Of a DNA stretch of 64,000 nt, positions 56,023 through 64,000 are shown piece after piece (the first letter of the stretch is position 1; every line of letters begins with the position of its first letter). Origin of the DNA: Solirubrobacteraceae bacterium. GTDB taxonomy: Bacteria > Actinomycetota > Thermoleophilia > Solirubrobacterales > Solirubrobacteraceae. The translations under genes and the position numbers were made by a program. Location: the NCBI GenBank assembly GCA_025449845.1, contig JANWIP010000016.1:1-64000 (forward strand), read 5' to 3'. Under the pieces are notes generated by a model that was not told the DNA's origin, made no database searches, and saw only the letters and a list, made by a program, of their open reading frames with translations.

Positions 56023-59000
56023 TTACCTGCCCCTCCGTGTAGAACCAGATGACCCTGTAACCTGCCCGCCGCGCTTCCCCGCGGCCCTGCGCGTGCGCTT
56101 TCCCTTCTTGCGCCTCTTTGCCTTTTTCTTGCCGTGGGCTCTGTGGGTGGGCTTGCTCTTCTTCTTCGCCTTCACAGCTGGTCCGATGTTCCCCGCGAGG
56201 TTCCCCACCCCGACGAACGACGAACTCACCGGTCCCGCAAGCGACGGCGGTTCACCCGGTGCGCTCCGGCACCCTTCACCCACGCACGGCAACACCGGCG
56301 ACGCCGGAGCTGCAACACACGGGGCGCCCGCCGTGCATATCCGCGCGTCGTAGTAGTCCATCTCCGTGTCTGTGTCCTGGCCCACCAGGCGATCCGTGGT
56401 CGTGAAGAACACATTCGCACCCGTGGCGTCACTCCCGAGCAACTGAACATAGCTGAAACTTTCCGTAGGATTCCGCGCCACGGGTACGGCGAGCGCCGAG
56501 GTGTCCTTGCCGTCGGAGATCAACGACACATGCCCTTCATGCCACTCATACACATTCTCGGCGTATGACGTCCGGCCTCCGAATGTCCCGACCTGTACGT
56601 CATTCAGCGCGCGTGGTGTCAACGCGACAGGACTTTCGAAGAACACAAACGCCCCGTCGTGCGACATCGTCGGATCAGGACGCGGCGACCCAGCATGATA
56701 GAAGCCGCTGATCGCCGGGACAATGCTCGCGTCGCCCGACCCCGTGTTGCCATCGTCGTTGAAGCCGTGCTCGCCGGTCGAGATACGCACGAGCTCGCCC
56801 GTCTGCGCGTCATAGCGAAACACCTGTACCGCCCCAGTCGTGCTCGCATCATCAGGTGTCAACCGGCCGTGGCTCATGAACACCAGGAAACGACCATCGG
56901 GCGTCACGTTCGCCACTTCCAGCGAGAAACCGAACCGTTCGATCCCACGGATGAAAAGTCCTTCATCCGAAGAGGGCAGTGCCGTGATGAACGCGATCCG
57001 ACCCTGGGGGTAGCTGGCGTCACGCTCGGACACATACAGGTTCTCCCCACCAGGCCGCGCGACCTGCCCCTGACTGTTCGCCGCATCCGTCAAAACACCC
57101 TTCGCCACGAAATAAATATGCGACCCATCTGAGGAGATCGCTACAGCTTCCCGGACCTGGGGACCACCGCCACCGGAACCACCAGCCGAGACCGCGCGAA
57201 GGTTTTCGCCCGCGGGGCGAGAGAAGTCGTATTCGTACAGGTTCCCGCTGCCTTCACTCGCATCGTCGGTCAGTTGCTGGCTGCTCGTGAAGAACACCCG
57301 CCACCCATCCACCGACGCACCCTGGAATACAGCATTGCTCGGAGACGAACCCAAACACGCCGCACTCTTACAGCCCAACGGAGAACGACCCGAGATCAAA
57401 ACCGTCCGCGACCCTCCGACACGCGCATACAACGTATCGGCCGGAACCGGCACCCCAGCATTCACACCCGAACCCGAAGCACACGCCGATGCGGTGAAGA
57501 ACACCGTGCCACCATCGGCAGACAGAGAATTGTAACGGCCGAACCCCGCGAGGGCACCTCCCGAGGTCGTGCCGCACACACTGATCAGATCGGTGCTGCC
57601 CGCACCACCACTCACCCCCACCAGAGAAGGCGCCGCGTTACCAGCCCCCACATACTCATAAAGCCCACGCAAAATGCTTTCGTCGAAGGGCCACTTTACA
57701 GGCGGCGTGTAGACGATATGGGAAAGGTCGGCTGTCGCCTGCACTCCAGCAGGCTGTCGCAGGGCACCCGCCGACGGCGGCGTCACGGGGCCGACATCTA
57801 CGAAGGTACCGTCGGCGTTACGCGCCACCAGATCATCCTCGCCAGCCGGGAGAGTTGCGACCGAGGAAAGCGCCGTACCAGCAGTCGCACTATCAGACAC
57901 CCGGGAGTCACCACTAAACTGGGGCGCGGGAGGCGCAAGGGCACTCGCCGCCCAACCACCACTCGTACGCGAAAACCCAAATGGCTCACCTTCGTTTTCG
58001 CGAAGTGCGGTGCACGAACCAGAACCAGCGAAACACTGCACGCTCATCGCGATCACACGCGAACCATCTTCAGAGATGTCGGGTGCCGAGCCGTCACCGA
58101 TTCCGACACCGATCAACGCCCCATTCTTCCGCGGCGGGGAGACCATCTCATACGCCCTGTGATCCGGCAGCGCTTCGCCACCGGTGTCGTAGATGAACGT
58201 GTGGTCCACCCCAGTGGCGGTGCCAGCTACGTTGCGTACCACGACACGCCAGTGATAAGTCGTGTTCGCCTGCAACCCGCTCACATGCTGAATGATCGTA
58301 CGATCGCTCAGACTCGCCGGGACGCTCTTTTCGGGCGCCGGGACGCTCGTCCCGTACGCGGTGCTCGTCCCATATTCGAACCGGTAGCTGGTCTTCCCCG
58401 CGTGCGGGTTGACCGACACACGCAGATCCGCCGCGCCAGAAAGGACATTTTCAGCGCTCGCGCTATCGATCGACGGCGGCGCGGGCGGCGTGACTTCCAC
58501 AACCGCACCCCGATTGAAGCCGTTCGCGTTTTCCGCTACCAGCCGATAATGATAGGTGACGCCTTCCTGCAGACCGGCAACGGCAGTATGGACCGCGACC
58601 GAGCTGGAACCAGAGATTTCGGCGGCGTCGGGATGTTCACAGGCACCACGGACACCCTGGGCTTCGAAAATTTCGTCGGCGGTGAAGCCTTCCTTGAGGA
58701 GTTCTTCGTAGCCCTCACCCGTGGCTTCCCTGAGAGCCGCGTCGCTCACGTATTCAAACGCGCATTCGGTGAGTGAGACCCCGTCAGGGTTGACCACTCC
58801 ATTCAGAGTTAAGCTTGTGGGCAGCACACTCGACGCGGACCCCGTCGTGACATCCGGGATCAACAGGCCACCGAACACTGAAACCCGCTTTGTTTCGTAG
58901 TCGGCCACATAGACGCCGTCATTCGCCTGATCCACAGCGGTTCCCGCCCCATTAATGGCGGATCCGGTGATCTGTGTGAGATATTCTCCATCAGGCCCAA

Positions 59001-59901
59001 ACACGTCGGTCACCCCGTGGTAAGCGTCGGTGACATACACACTGCCGCTCGCGTCATCAGCCGCCACGCCGAGATAACCGCCCAGGCCTCCCCCGCGTCC
59101 AAATATGCCCGCTGGTGTGTTGTCGCCGTTCCACGTCGCCACATATGCGCCACTGAGCGCATCCACCTCATACACGTGGGCGGAAACATCCACACCGTTA
59201 TGACCACTTGGCACATAGAATTCGCCACTCAAATAGATGCGATCGTTGAAGTCATCCACCGCGATGCCACTCACATAGAGCGACCCCGACCCGATCGGGA
59301 TCGCCGCGAATGAGATCTGCCGCAGATACGCCCCACCCACACTGAAAACATCAACCGCCGGGTTGGAGTTGGAGTCGTCCACCACGAAGACCTCGCCCGT
59401 CGCCTGATCCACCGCGATCCCATGCAAGAAGGCGAACCCGTGCGCCGGCGTATTGCTGCCCGCCACGCTGTTGCACTCACTCGCCGACGGCGTCGCCGCA
59501 CCCGTGATCTGACACAAATAGCCGCCCGCTGAATCGAACACATCAACCACTTTGTTGGTCGGATCAAGGACGTACACATCGCCCGTCGCATTGTTCGCCG
59601 CGACCGCGATTTCGTTCTGGCCTCCGCCGAACGTATGCGGCGGCGTCAACGAAGGATCCAGGCTCGCAAGCTGAGTCCCGGTGGCGGTTTCAAAGACATC
59701 CACCGCACCCGACCGCGAATCCGCGACATACGTCTGCCCATTCCCATCATCGACCGCGACGCTGCTCGGATTACCGAAGCCACCCGCCGCTTCGAGATAC
59801 CTCGTGAGCGAGTACTTGAACGCCGCCGACGCCGAACCACACATCGAACCCAACAACACAACCACCAACCCAGCCAGCACCACCCCACGCAGACGCAGCA
59901 T
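56023..59901 (-). CDS. Giant secreted NHL / PD40 repeat protein
   Basis: A 1292-residue exported protein. I chose ATG 59901 because GGAGG is 8 nt upstream; ATG 59907 is too close. The signal peptide is MLRLRGVVLAGLVVVLLGSM, ending in ASA. At about 25-350, NHL-type propeller repeats recur (FGNPSSVAVDDGNGQTYVAD; GIAVDQATGEVFVVDDSNSN; GVAADDASGSVYVTDAYHGV). Around 350-600 are immunoglobulin/fibronectin-like units with FEYGTSTAYGTSVP. At 600-1230, WD40-like PD40 repeats appear (PDISEDGSRVIAMS; VTPDGRFLVFMSHG). The end is a basic tail (KAKKKSKPTHRAHGKKKAKR and on). This architecture is common in Solirubrobacterales; no function is assigned. Confidence 0.88.
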   Translation of the reverse strand: MLRLRGVVLAGLVVVLLGSMCGSASAAFKYSLTRYLEAAGGFGNPSSVAVDDGNGQTYVADSRSGAVDVFETATGTQLASLDPSLTPPHTFGGGQNEIAVAANNATGDVYVLDPTNKVVDVFDSAGGYLCQITGAATPSASECNSVAGSNTPAHGFAFLHGIAVDQATGEVFVVDDSNSNPAVDVFSVGGAYLRQISFAAIPIGSGSLYVSGIAVDDFNDRIYLSGEFYVPSGHNGVDVSAHVYEVDALSGAYVATWNGDNTPAGIFGRGGGLGGYLGVAADDASGSVYVTDAYHGVTDVFGPDGEYLTQITGSAINGAGTAVDQANDGVYVADYETKRVSVFGGLLIPDVTTGSASSVLPTSLTLNGVVNPDGVSLTECAFEYVSDAALREATGEGYEELLKEGFTADEIFEAQGVRGACEHPDAAEISGSSSVAVHTAVAGLQEGVTYHYRLVAENANGFNRGAVVEVTPPAPPSIDSASAENVLSGAADLRVSVNPHAGKTSYRFEYGTSTAYGTSVPAPEKSVPASLSDRTIIQHVSGLQANTTYHWRVVVRNVAGTATGVDHTFIYDTGGEALPDHRAYEMVSPPRKNGALIGVGIGDGSAPDISEDGSRVIAMSVQCFAGSGSCTALRENEGEPFGFSRTSGGWAASALAPPAPQFSGDSRVSDSATAGTALSSVATLPAGEDDLVARNADGTFVDVGPVTPPSAGALRQPAGVQATADLSHIVYTPPVKWPFDESILRGLYEYVGAGNAAPSLVGVSGGAGSTDLISVCGTTSGGALAGFGRYNSLSADGGTVFFTASACASGSGVNAGVPVPADTLYARVGGSRTVLISGRSPLGCKSAACLGSSPSNAVFQGASVDGWRVFFTSSQQLTDDASEGSGNLYEYDFSRPAGENLRAVSAGGSGGGGPQVREAVAISSDGSHIYFVAKGVLTDAANSQGQVARPGGENLYVSERDASYPQGRIAFITALPSSDEGLFIRGIERFGFSLEVANVTPDGRFLVFMSHGRLTPDDASTTGAVQVFRYDAQTGELVRISTGEHGFNDDGNTGSGDASIVPAISGFYHAGSPRPDPTMSHDGAFVFFESPVALTPRALNDVQVGTFGGRTSYAENVYEWHEGHVSLISDGKDTSALAVPVARNPTESFSYVQLLGSDATGANVFFTTTDRLVGQDTDTEMDYYDARICTAGAPCVAAPASPVLPCVGEGCRSAPGEPPSLAGPVSSSFVGVGNLAGNIGPAVKAKKKSKPTHRAHGKKKAKRRKKGKRTRRAAGKRGGQVTGSSGSTRRGR

Positions 59902-60502
59902 CAACATCCCCTCCCGGAGCAATCGAGAACAAGCCGGCCCGGGAGGAGACCCGGGCAGCACAGAACCACCCTGGGCACAAAGCCCGAGGAAGCAGAAACA
60001 CAAGACGCGCTTAACACGCGCGAGTGACCAACCCGGCACCCGGCGCCGGAGCGAGCCGCCGGCCAAAGGCGGCGAAAGGCCCTAGAAGCTAGCCGACCGG
60101 ACCAAGAGAGAGAGAGAGAGAGAGAGATGCGTCAGTGATGCTGACGCAGCCGCAACGATCCCTGCCACGTCTGTTCTGAGCGAACTCACGCGAACCTCAT
60201 CTCCCTCGTAAAACCTGCGATCACGTCCCTCTCCCAAGGAAACCCTGTCAAACGATTCAAAGCCGGCCACAGAGGCCAGACCCAAACCCGATCCTATGTC
60301 ATGAAAACACCCGATGGTCCTAAGAGCCAACCGGACATTGCCCATCATAGACACAAATCAAGAGCCGCGTCAACCCCCTAGCCGAGAGAATCGGCCTCAA
60401 CTGGCCACGTGACCCCGTAATCCCGTATTGCAGAGCCGATTTGACTGAACCATCCCCGGACGTGCGTAGCCTCGCACGAGTGCTCTCAATACTGGAAGGG
60501 CA
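59902..60502. other. 600-bp intergenic region upstream of the giant secreted-protein operon
   Basis: It holds the leader and presumably the promoter of the minus-strand giant genes, plus the start region of the plus-strand membrane-protein gene. The only strong feature is an (AG)n tract at 60105-60127. Open frames crossing it on the minus strand are low-complexity or lack ribosome sites. I see no tRNA, CRISPR or recognisable riboswitch. Confidence 0.6.
60105..60127. repeat. (AG)n dinucleotide microsatellite, 23 bp
   Basis: An uninterrupted AG tract, read as (CT)n on the coding strand of the giant secreted-protein operon, about 205 bp before its start codon. Such tracts can slip and vary promoter spacing. 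Confidence 0.92.
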
Positions 60503-60958
60503 ATGAGCGCCCGCGGCGCCCTACCCAGAGACGGATCTGCCCTGCGATCCCTGGCGGAGATGCAGTTGCAGGCCCAGGTTGCGCTTGCTGCGACGATGGA
60601 CGCTCGGGCGATCGGCATCATGGGTATCGACGCCGCCCTTGCCGCCATCGTCGTATCCGCCAGGTTCCCCAACCTTCTGCGGATAGCCACTCTGGCGGCA
60701 CTCATCTTGTCCGCCGGCCTGGCCGGACGGCTGATCTTCCTCGAAAACGACGAGAGGATCGGACCGCTTGTGGCGCGCCTGCTCGCCCTACGCGAGTTCT
60801 ACGACGATCACGCGCTGGAGGAGACGATACTCAAGGGCGTTGCTGCTGACGTGAAGGCAAATGAACACATGCTCGCTCGTGGGGCACGGCGTTTGGCGTT
60901 TGCGTTCGTCCTGCTTGTACTTGCGGCCCAGCTCATCCTAATTGGGAGCTTATACTGA
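60503..60958 (+). CDS. Small membrane protein of unknown function (Pycsar/2TM-effector-like layout)
   Basis: A 151-residue protein. An amphipathic start MQLQAQVALAATMDARAIGI leads into TM1 (GIDAALAAIVVSA). TM2 is IATLAALILSAGLAGRLIFL, then a cytoplasmic Asp/Glu-containing helix (FYDDHALEETILKGVAADVK). The end TM is RLAFAFVLLVLAAQLILIG. The pattern of N-(x)-D-A-(R/K)-A-x-x-(I/L)-x-G-I-D before TM1 and a K/R-rich segment before the last TM resembles two-TM effectors such as PycTM, but similarity is weak and no cyclase is next to it. It is followed after 4 bp by a short co-directional ORF. Confidence 0.5.
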   Translation: MSARGALPRDGSALRSLAEMQLQAQVALAATMDARAIGIMGIDAALAAIVVSARFPNLLRIATLAALILSAGLAGRLIFLENDERIGPLVARLLALREFYDDHALEETILKGVAADVKANEHMLARGARRLAFAFVLLVLAAQLILIGSLY

Positions 60959-60962
60959 GGCC

Positions 60963-61154
60963 ATGGAGAACTTGCAGACCGATTCTTCCGCTGTGCCTGC
61001 ACGACCTCTTGAGAGCGGGGATGCAGAGGCGCATCAGCCGCTTCCCCGTGTCGAGTCGGCCACCCTGCCACGGCCCTTCGGACTGCGCCAGCTCTGGAAT
61101 CCCTCAGTGGCCTGGCTGCGCGCTCGCCTCGGTCGTACCGTGCATAACAGCTGA
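60963..61154 (+). CDS. Short hypothetical protein, second gene of the membrane-protein pair
   Basis: A 63-residue Pro/Ser/Glu-rich polar protein starting MENLQTDSSAVPARPLESGD, with a basic aromatic end (GLRQLWNPSVAWLRARLGRT). It begins 4 bp after the upstream gene's stop (TGAGGCCATG), with GAGG as a possible ribosome site. It may be expressed by coupling. No homologue is recognised. The 270 bp from here to the obgE stop hold nothing I can identify. Confidence 0.4.
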   Translation: MENLQTDSSAVPARPLESGDAEAHQPLPRVESATLPRPFGLRQLWNPSVAWLRARLGRTVHNS

Positions 61155-61427
61155 CAAGCTCAGTTTGTAGGGTCCCATCAGATCAAGGTCGGTGGCGCGT
61201 GTAAAGCTCGATGCGATGCGCGACATCATGTCGCACGGTGTGCTCGACAGCGCCGATCCGGCTCGCAGACGATCATGGCTGACGGTGCGAATCTGGTAGG
61301 GCTCGACGTAGCCAACGCGCGCAGAGCCACGCTCGTGAGGCAACTCGATGCGGACTGCCGAGACACGCAGGGTTGTAGTGATCGGAGCGGCTATGCACAG
61401 CCTCGCCGGGGGCTACGTATTCAGTGC

Positions 61428-62786
61428 TCACTCCGACGGATCAAGCTCCAATAACATGCCCGCAATCTCGATGTCGTCGCCCGGCTGAAAGCCACGCGCC
61501 TCCAACGCCTGGATGACGCCGAGGCGGCGCAGGCGGGCCTCGACGTAGGACATCGCCTCTTCGTTCTCGACGTCAAAGCGCTGGAGTAGGCGCTCGACTC
61601 CCTTGCCGCGGACGGCAAAGATGCCGGGGCCGGTCTGCTCGACGGAGAAGCCATCCTTGGCGGCCGGGCGGTAGACCATATGCTCGGCAAGCTCACCGCC
61701 AGGCTCGGGGGTGACGGCATCGGAGGCGGGGGACCCGTCCTCCACGCCTGCGCCCGCCGGCACGGTAGCCGCGGCGGGCACGAGGCGTAGCAGCTCGCCG
61801 GCCAGCTCCTGAAAACCTTGGCCCGTGGCCGAAGAGGTGGCGATGACGGGTACATCTGGGCCCAGACGCTCCGACCACAGGGCGATGGCCTCTTCGACCA
61901 TCTCGGGCAGCACCAAGTCGGCCTTGGAGAGCGCCAACACACGCGGGAGGCCGGCCAGCCGCGGATCGTGGGCGGCCAGCTCCTGCTCGATCGTCGCGTG
62001 GTTGGCAACGGCGTCCGCGCTCTCATCGCCCGACAGCTCAGGTGCGAGGTCGAGCACGTGCACCAGCAGCCGCGTGCGCTCGATGTGGGCGAGGAACTCG
62101 TGACCGAGGCCGGCTCCCTCGCTGGCGCCCTCGATCAGGCCGGGTATGTCGGCGATGATCAGCTGGCGTTCATCACTTTCGAGCACCCCCAGGATCGGCT
62201 CAAGCGTTGTGAATGGGTAGCTGGCGACCTTGGGCGCGGCGCGCGTGAGTCGTGCCAGCAGCGATGACTTGCCGGCGTTGGGCAGTCCCACAAGGCCCAC
62301 ATCGGCCAACAGCTTCAGGCGCAGCTCAAGCCACCCTTCCTCGCCCGGCAGTCCCCGCTCGGCGAAGCGTGGCGCCTGGCGCGTGGCGGTTGCGAACTGC
62401 TTGTTGCCGCGCCCGCCGCTGCCGCCATGGGCGATCACGGCGCGCTGGCCGTTGCGCAGCAGCTCCCAGTGACGGCCCGTCAGATCGCTCTCCTCGCCGT
62501 GCGCCTGCGTGCCCGGTGGCACCCGTATCTGGAGCACCGGCCCATCGGCGCCATGGCGCTGCGAGCCCTCGCCGTTGCCTCCGCGCCGCGCGCTGTGGTG
62601 GGCCTTGCGCGTGAAACCCTGCAGGTCGCGCAGCGAGTCATCGCAGACCAGCACCACGTCTCCCCCGCGTCCCCCGTCTCCCCCATCGGGCCCGCCGCGC
62701 GGCACGTGCGCCTCGCGACGGAAGCTTGAGCAGCCGTCGCCACCGGCCCCGGCCTCAACGTGGATTCGTGCGCGGTCGTGCAACAT
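61428..62786 (-). CDS. obgE: GTPase ObgE/CgtA
   Basis: A 452-residue ribosome-assembly and stress GTPase. The N-terminal Obg fold starts MLHDRARIHVEAGAGGDGCS, with the Gly-rich GGPDGGDGGRGGDV block. The G domain, at about 160, has LVGLPNAGKSSLLARLT, DIPGLIEGASEGAGLGHEFL and LSKADL. The OCT domain at about 350-440 is VYRPAAKDGFSVEQTGPGIF, AMSYVEARLRRLGVIQALEA. ATG 62786 matches the family N-terminus; the longer frame upstream overlaps the divergent SDR leader. obgE usually lies next to proB; here about 9.7 kb separates them. Confidence 0.96.
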   Translation of the reverse strand: MLHDRARIHVEAGAGGDGCSSFRREAHVPRGGPDGGDGGRGGDVVLVCDDSLRDLQGFTRKAHHSARRGGNGEGSQRHGADGPVLQIRVPPGTQAHGEESDLTGRHWELLRNGQRAVIAHGGSGGRGNKQFATATRQAPRFAERGLPGEEGWLELRLKLLADVGLVGLPNAGKSSLLARLTRAAPKVASYPFTTLEPILGVLESDERQLIIADIPGLIEGASEGAGLGHEFLAHIERTRLLVHVLDLAPELSGDESADAVANHATIEQELAAHDPRLAGLPRVLALSKADLVLPEMVEEAIALWSERLGPDVPVIATSSATGQGFQELAGELLRLVPAAATVPAGAGVEDGSPASDAVTPEPGGELAEHMVYRPAAKDGFSVEQTGPGIFAVRGKGVERLLQRFDVENEEAMSYVEARLRRLGVIQALEARGFQPGDDIEIAGMLLELDPSE

Positions 62787-62821
62787 AGGGTGCCATCGTG
62801 ACACCAAAGGAGCCCGCAGAC

Positions 62822-63529
62822 ATGACGAATGAGACATCCGCCCCCTCCGACCGCGTCTTCCTGATCACCGGCGCCTCCACCGGCATCGGCGCCGCGACCG
62901 CTCGCCACGCCGCCGCGGAGGGCTATCGCCTGGTGTTGGCTGCCCGCTCGCGTGAGCGCCTGGATGCGCTAGCAGCGGAGCTGGGAGGTCCCGAGCGCGC
63001 CTTGGCGGTCACCTGCGACGTGGCCGAGTGGGAGGACCAGCAGCGCATGGTCAAGGGTGCCCTCGACGCCTTCGGACAGATCGACGTGTCCTTCGCCAAC
63101 GCCGGCTTCGGCGGTGCGCGCGGGTTCCTCAACGACACCCCCGAGCATTGGCGCGAGATGGTCCTCACCAACGTCTACGGCGCCGCGCTCACCTTGCGCG
63201 CCACGATCCCCGCGCTGAAGGACTCGCGCGGGCACCTGTTGCTGACCTCAAGCGTCGCCGGTAGGCGCGTAATACCAGGCTCGATGTACTCCTGCACCAA
63301 GCACGCCGTCACTGCGATGGGCGAGGCCGTGCGCCAGGACCTGCACGGCACGGGCATCCGCGTCACCACGATCGAGCCCGGCATGACCGACACGCCGTTC
63401 TTCGATAACCGGCCCAGCGATCCGCTGGAGGCCGACGACATCGCGCGCGCCGTCATGTACGCCGTCGCACAGCCTCCTCACGTCAACGTCAACGAGGTAC
63501 TCGTGCGGCCTACGGCGCAGCAGCCTTGA
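62822..63529 (+). CDS. Short-chain dehydrogenase/reductase family oxidoreductase
   Basis: A 235-residue classical SDR. The cofactor site is ITGASTGIGAATARH (TGxxxGxG), then DVAEWEDQ and NAGFGG. The catalytic Ser-Tyr-Lys is seen as LTSSVAGRRVIPGSMYSCTK (about 135-155). The adenine-pocket residues (RSRER after strand 2) favour NADP(H). AAAGGAG lies 10 nt before ATG 62822. It is divergent from obgE and overlaps the 3' end of the next gene by 20 bp. The substrate is unknown. Confidence 0.93.
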   Translation: MTNETSAPSDRVFLITGASTGIGAATARHAAAEGYRLVLAARSRERLDALAAELGGPERALAVTCDVAEWEDQQRMVKGALDAFGQIDVSFANAGFGGARGFLNDTPEHWREMVLTNVYGAALTLRATIPALKDSRGHLLLTSSVAGRRVIPGSMYSCTKHAVTAMGEAVRQDLHGTGIRVTTIEPGMTDTPFFDNRPSDPLEADDIARAVMYAVAQPPHVNVNEVLVRPTAQQP

Positions 63530-63890
63530 GCGCCTGCGCGAAGTAGAAGCACGCGGCGGACGAGCCCCCGGCCAGCAGCACCGTGCCCACCACGCCGGCC
63601 TTCGGCAGATCCGAGCGCGCCGCGAGCGTGGCGAGCAGGTCCACACCGTCGACGGCCGCGCAGGTCGCCTGCCAGCGCGGACCCACCTCGGGGTGCTCCG
63701 CGGTGTGCAGCGCGATCATGCCCAGCACGAAGTCGCGTGCCCCGAGCATGCGTGCCAGGGACCGCACGGCCGGCCGCTCAGCGTAGGCTCCCAGCCAGCC
63801 CGAGGTGACGCTAGGGCAGGCGAGGATCGTCGCCCCGAAAGCCATGCGGCCGATGGCGGCGGTCTTCGCGCCCTTGAGGGGGTCGATCAT
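63510..63890 (-). CDS. Small membrane-associated protein of unknown function
   Basis: A 126-residue protein with three to four moderately hydrophobic helices (GRMAFGATILACPSVTSGWL; LARMLGARDFVLGMIALH; VGTVLLAGGSSAACFYFAQA). The G-RD motif (LGARDFVLG) recalls DUF4267-like membrane proteins. It converges with the SDR gene, sharing 20 bp. No function is assigned. Confidence 0.65.
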   Translation of the reverse strand: MIDPLKGAKTAAIGRMAFGATILACPSVTSGWLGAYAERPAVRSLARMLGARDFVLGMIALHTAEHPEVGPRWQATCAAVDGVDLLATLAARSDLPKAGVVGTVLLAGGSSAACFYFAQALKAAAP

Positions 63891-63908
63891 CGAGATCGGG
63901 CCACCCCG

Positions 63909-64000
63909 CTAGGAGGCAGTGGCGTCGCCCACGACGCTCACCACGCGCCCGCGGCGGCCTGTGGCAAACACCACTGTGCCGGCGGCACGGGCGTAGAGCG
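63909..64000 (-). CDS. 3' end of an unidentified gene, cut by the window edge
   Basis: The last 29 codons of a minus-strand frame (LYARAAGTVVFATGRRGRVV, ending at TAG 63911-63909). Too short to assign. It stops 18 bp before the ATG of the small membrane-protein gene, so the two are probably in one transcript. Confidence 0.4.
   Translation of the reverse strand, partial: LYARAAGTVVFATGRRGRVVSVVGDATAS

Noticed and set aside
57274..58776. 500-codon plus-strand frame opposite the NHL/PD40 gene
   Set aside because: Arg/Thr/His-rich antisense shadow, no ribosome site or domain.
60082..60354. 90-codon minus-strand frame before the giant operon
   Set aside because: Its end is the translation of the (CT)n tract (SLSLSL) and there is no ribosome site.

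Overview
The window is high-GC bacterial DNA that reads as an actinobacterial chromosome. The most likely source is the class Thermoleophilia (Solirubrobacter/Conexibacter-like). This is inferred from an F420-dependent-type oxidoreductase, actinobacterial-style housekeeping genes (lepA, murJ, rpsT, holA, leuS, rsfS, nadD, proA, proB, obgE), and large secreted proteins with NHL/PD40-type repeats and strongly basic C-terminal tails. No 16S rRNA is present, so the assignment is indirect.

Layout. 1-10.1 kb is mainly core: lepA (cut by the window edge), murJ, rpsT, holA, rmuC and leuS. It is interrupted at 1.2-3.1 kb by a structured intergenic stretch that could be a non-coding RNA, and by a three-gene operon of two DUF488 proteins and a dual OB-fold protein. 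10-13.5 kb carries a BI-1 family membrane protein, a DJ-1/PfpI protein, a GlxA-type AraC regulator, a coiled-coil protein and tRNA-Ala(GGC).

13.5-29.8 kb looks like an accessory island next to the tRNA. It holds a degraded eqolisin-like protease abutting the tail of a serine recombinase, then a type I restriction-modification operon (hsdM with a fused HTH, hsdS, hsdR and a YgjP-like metallopeptidase). After these come several small regulators and secreted proteins, an ECF sigma factor sandwiched between tiny overlapping membrane-protein genes, and a compact wH-methyltransferase / endonuclease pair behind a perfect 22-bp palindrome. An alkyltransferase-like protein and a pentapeptide-repeat protein close the block.

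29.8-48.2 kb is metabolic and surface functions: P450, an ECF42-type sigma factor with its DGPF/YCII partner, a ferric-iron ABC transporter behind a DtxR/IdeR-like iron box, the conserved ATP-grasp / alpha-E / transglutaminase cassette, a GH76 glycosidase, an MMPL transporter, a double-HTH regulator, LtrA, a secreted SGNH hydrolase and a frameshifted secreted protein.

48.2-62.8 kb is the rsfS-nadD-proA-proB ... obgE housekeeping group. It is split by about 9.7 kb containing a TetR-winged helix fusion, two very large secreted proteins (one frameshifted) and a small membrane-protein pair. The window ends with an SDR enzyme, a small membrane protein and the 3' end of an unidentified gene.

Four genes' worth of apparent frameshifts resolve by single-base changes, mostly in short homopolymers. 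Sequencing or assembly error is therefore a serious alternative to pseudogenisation.
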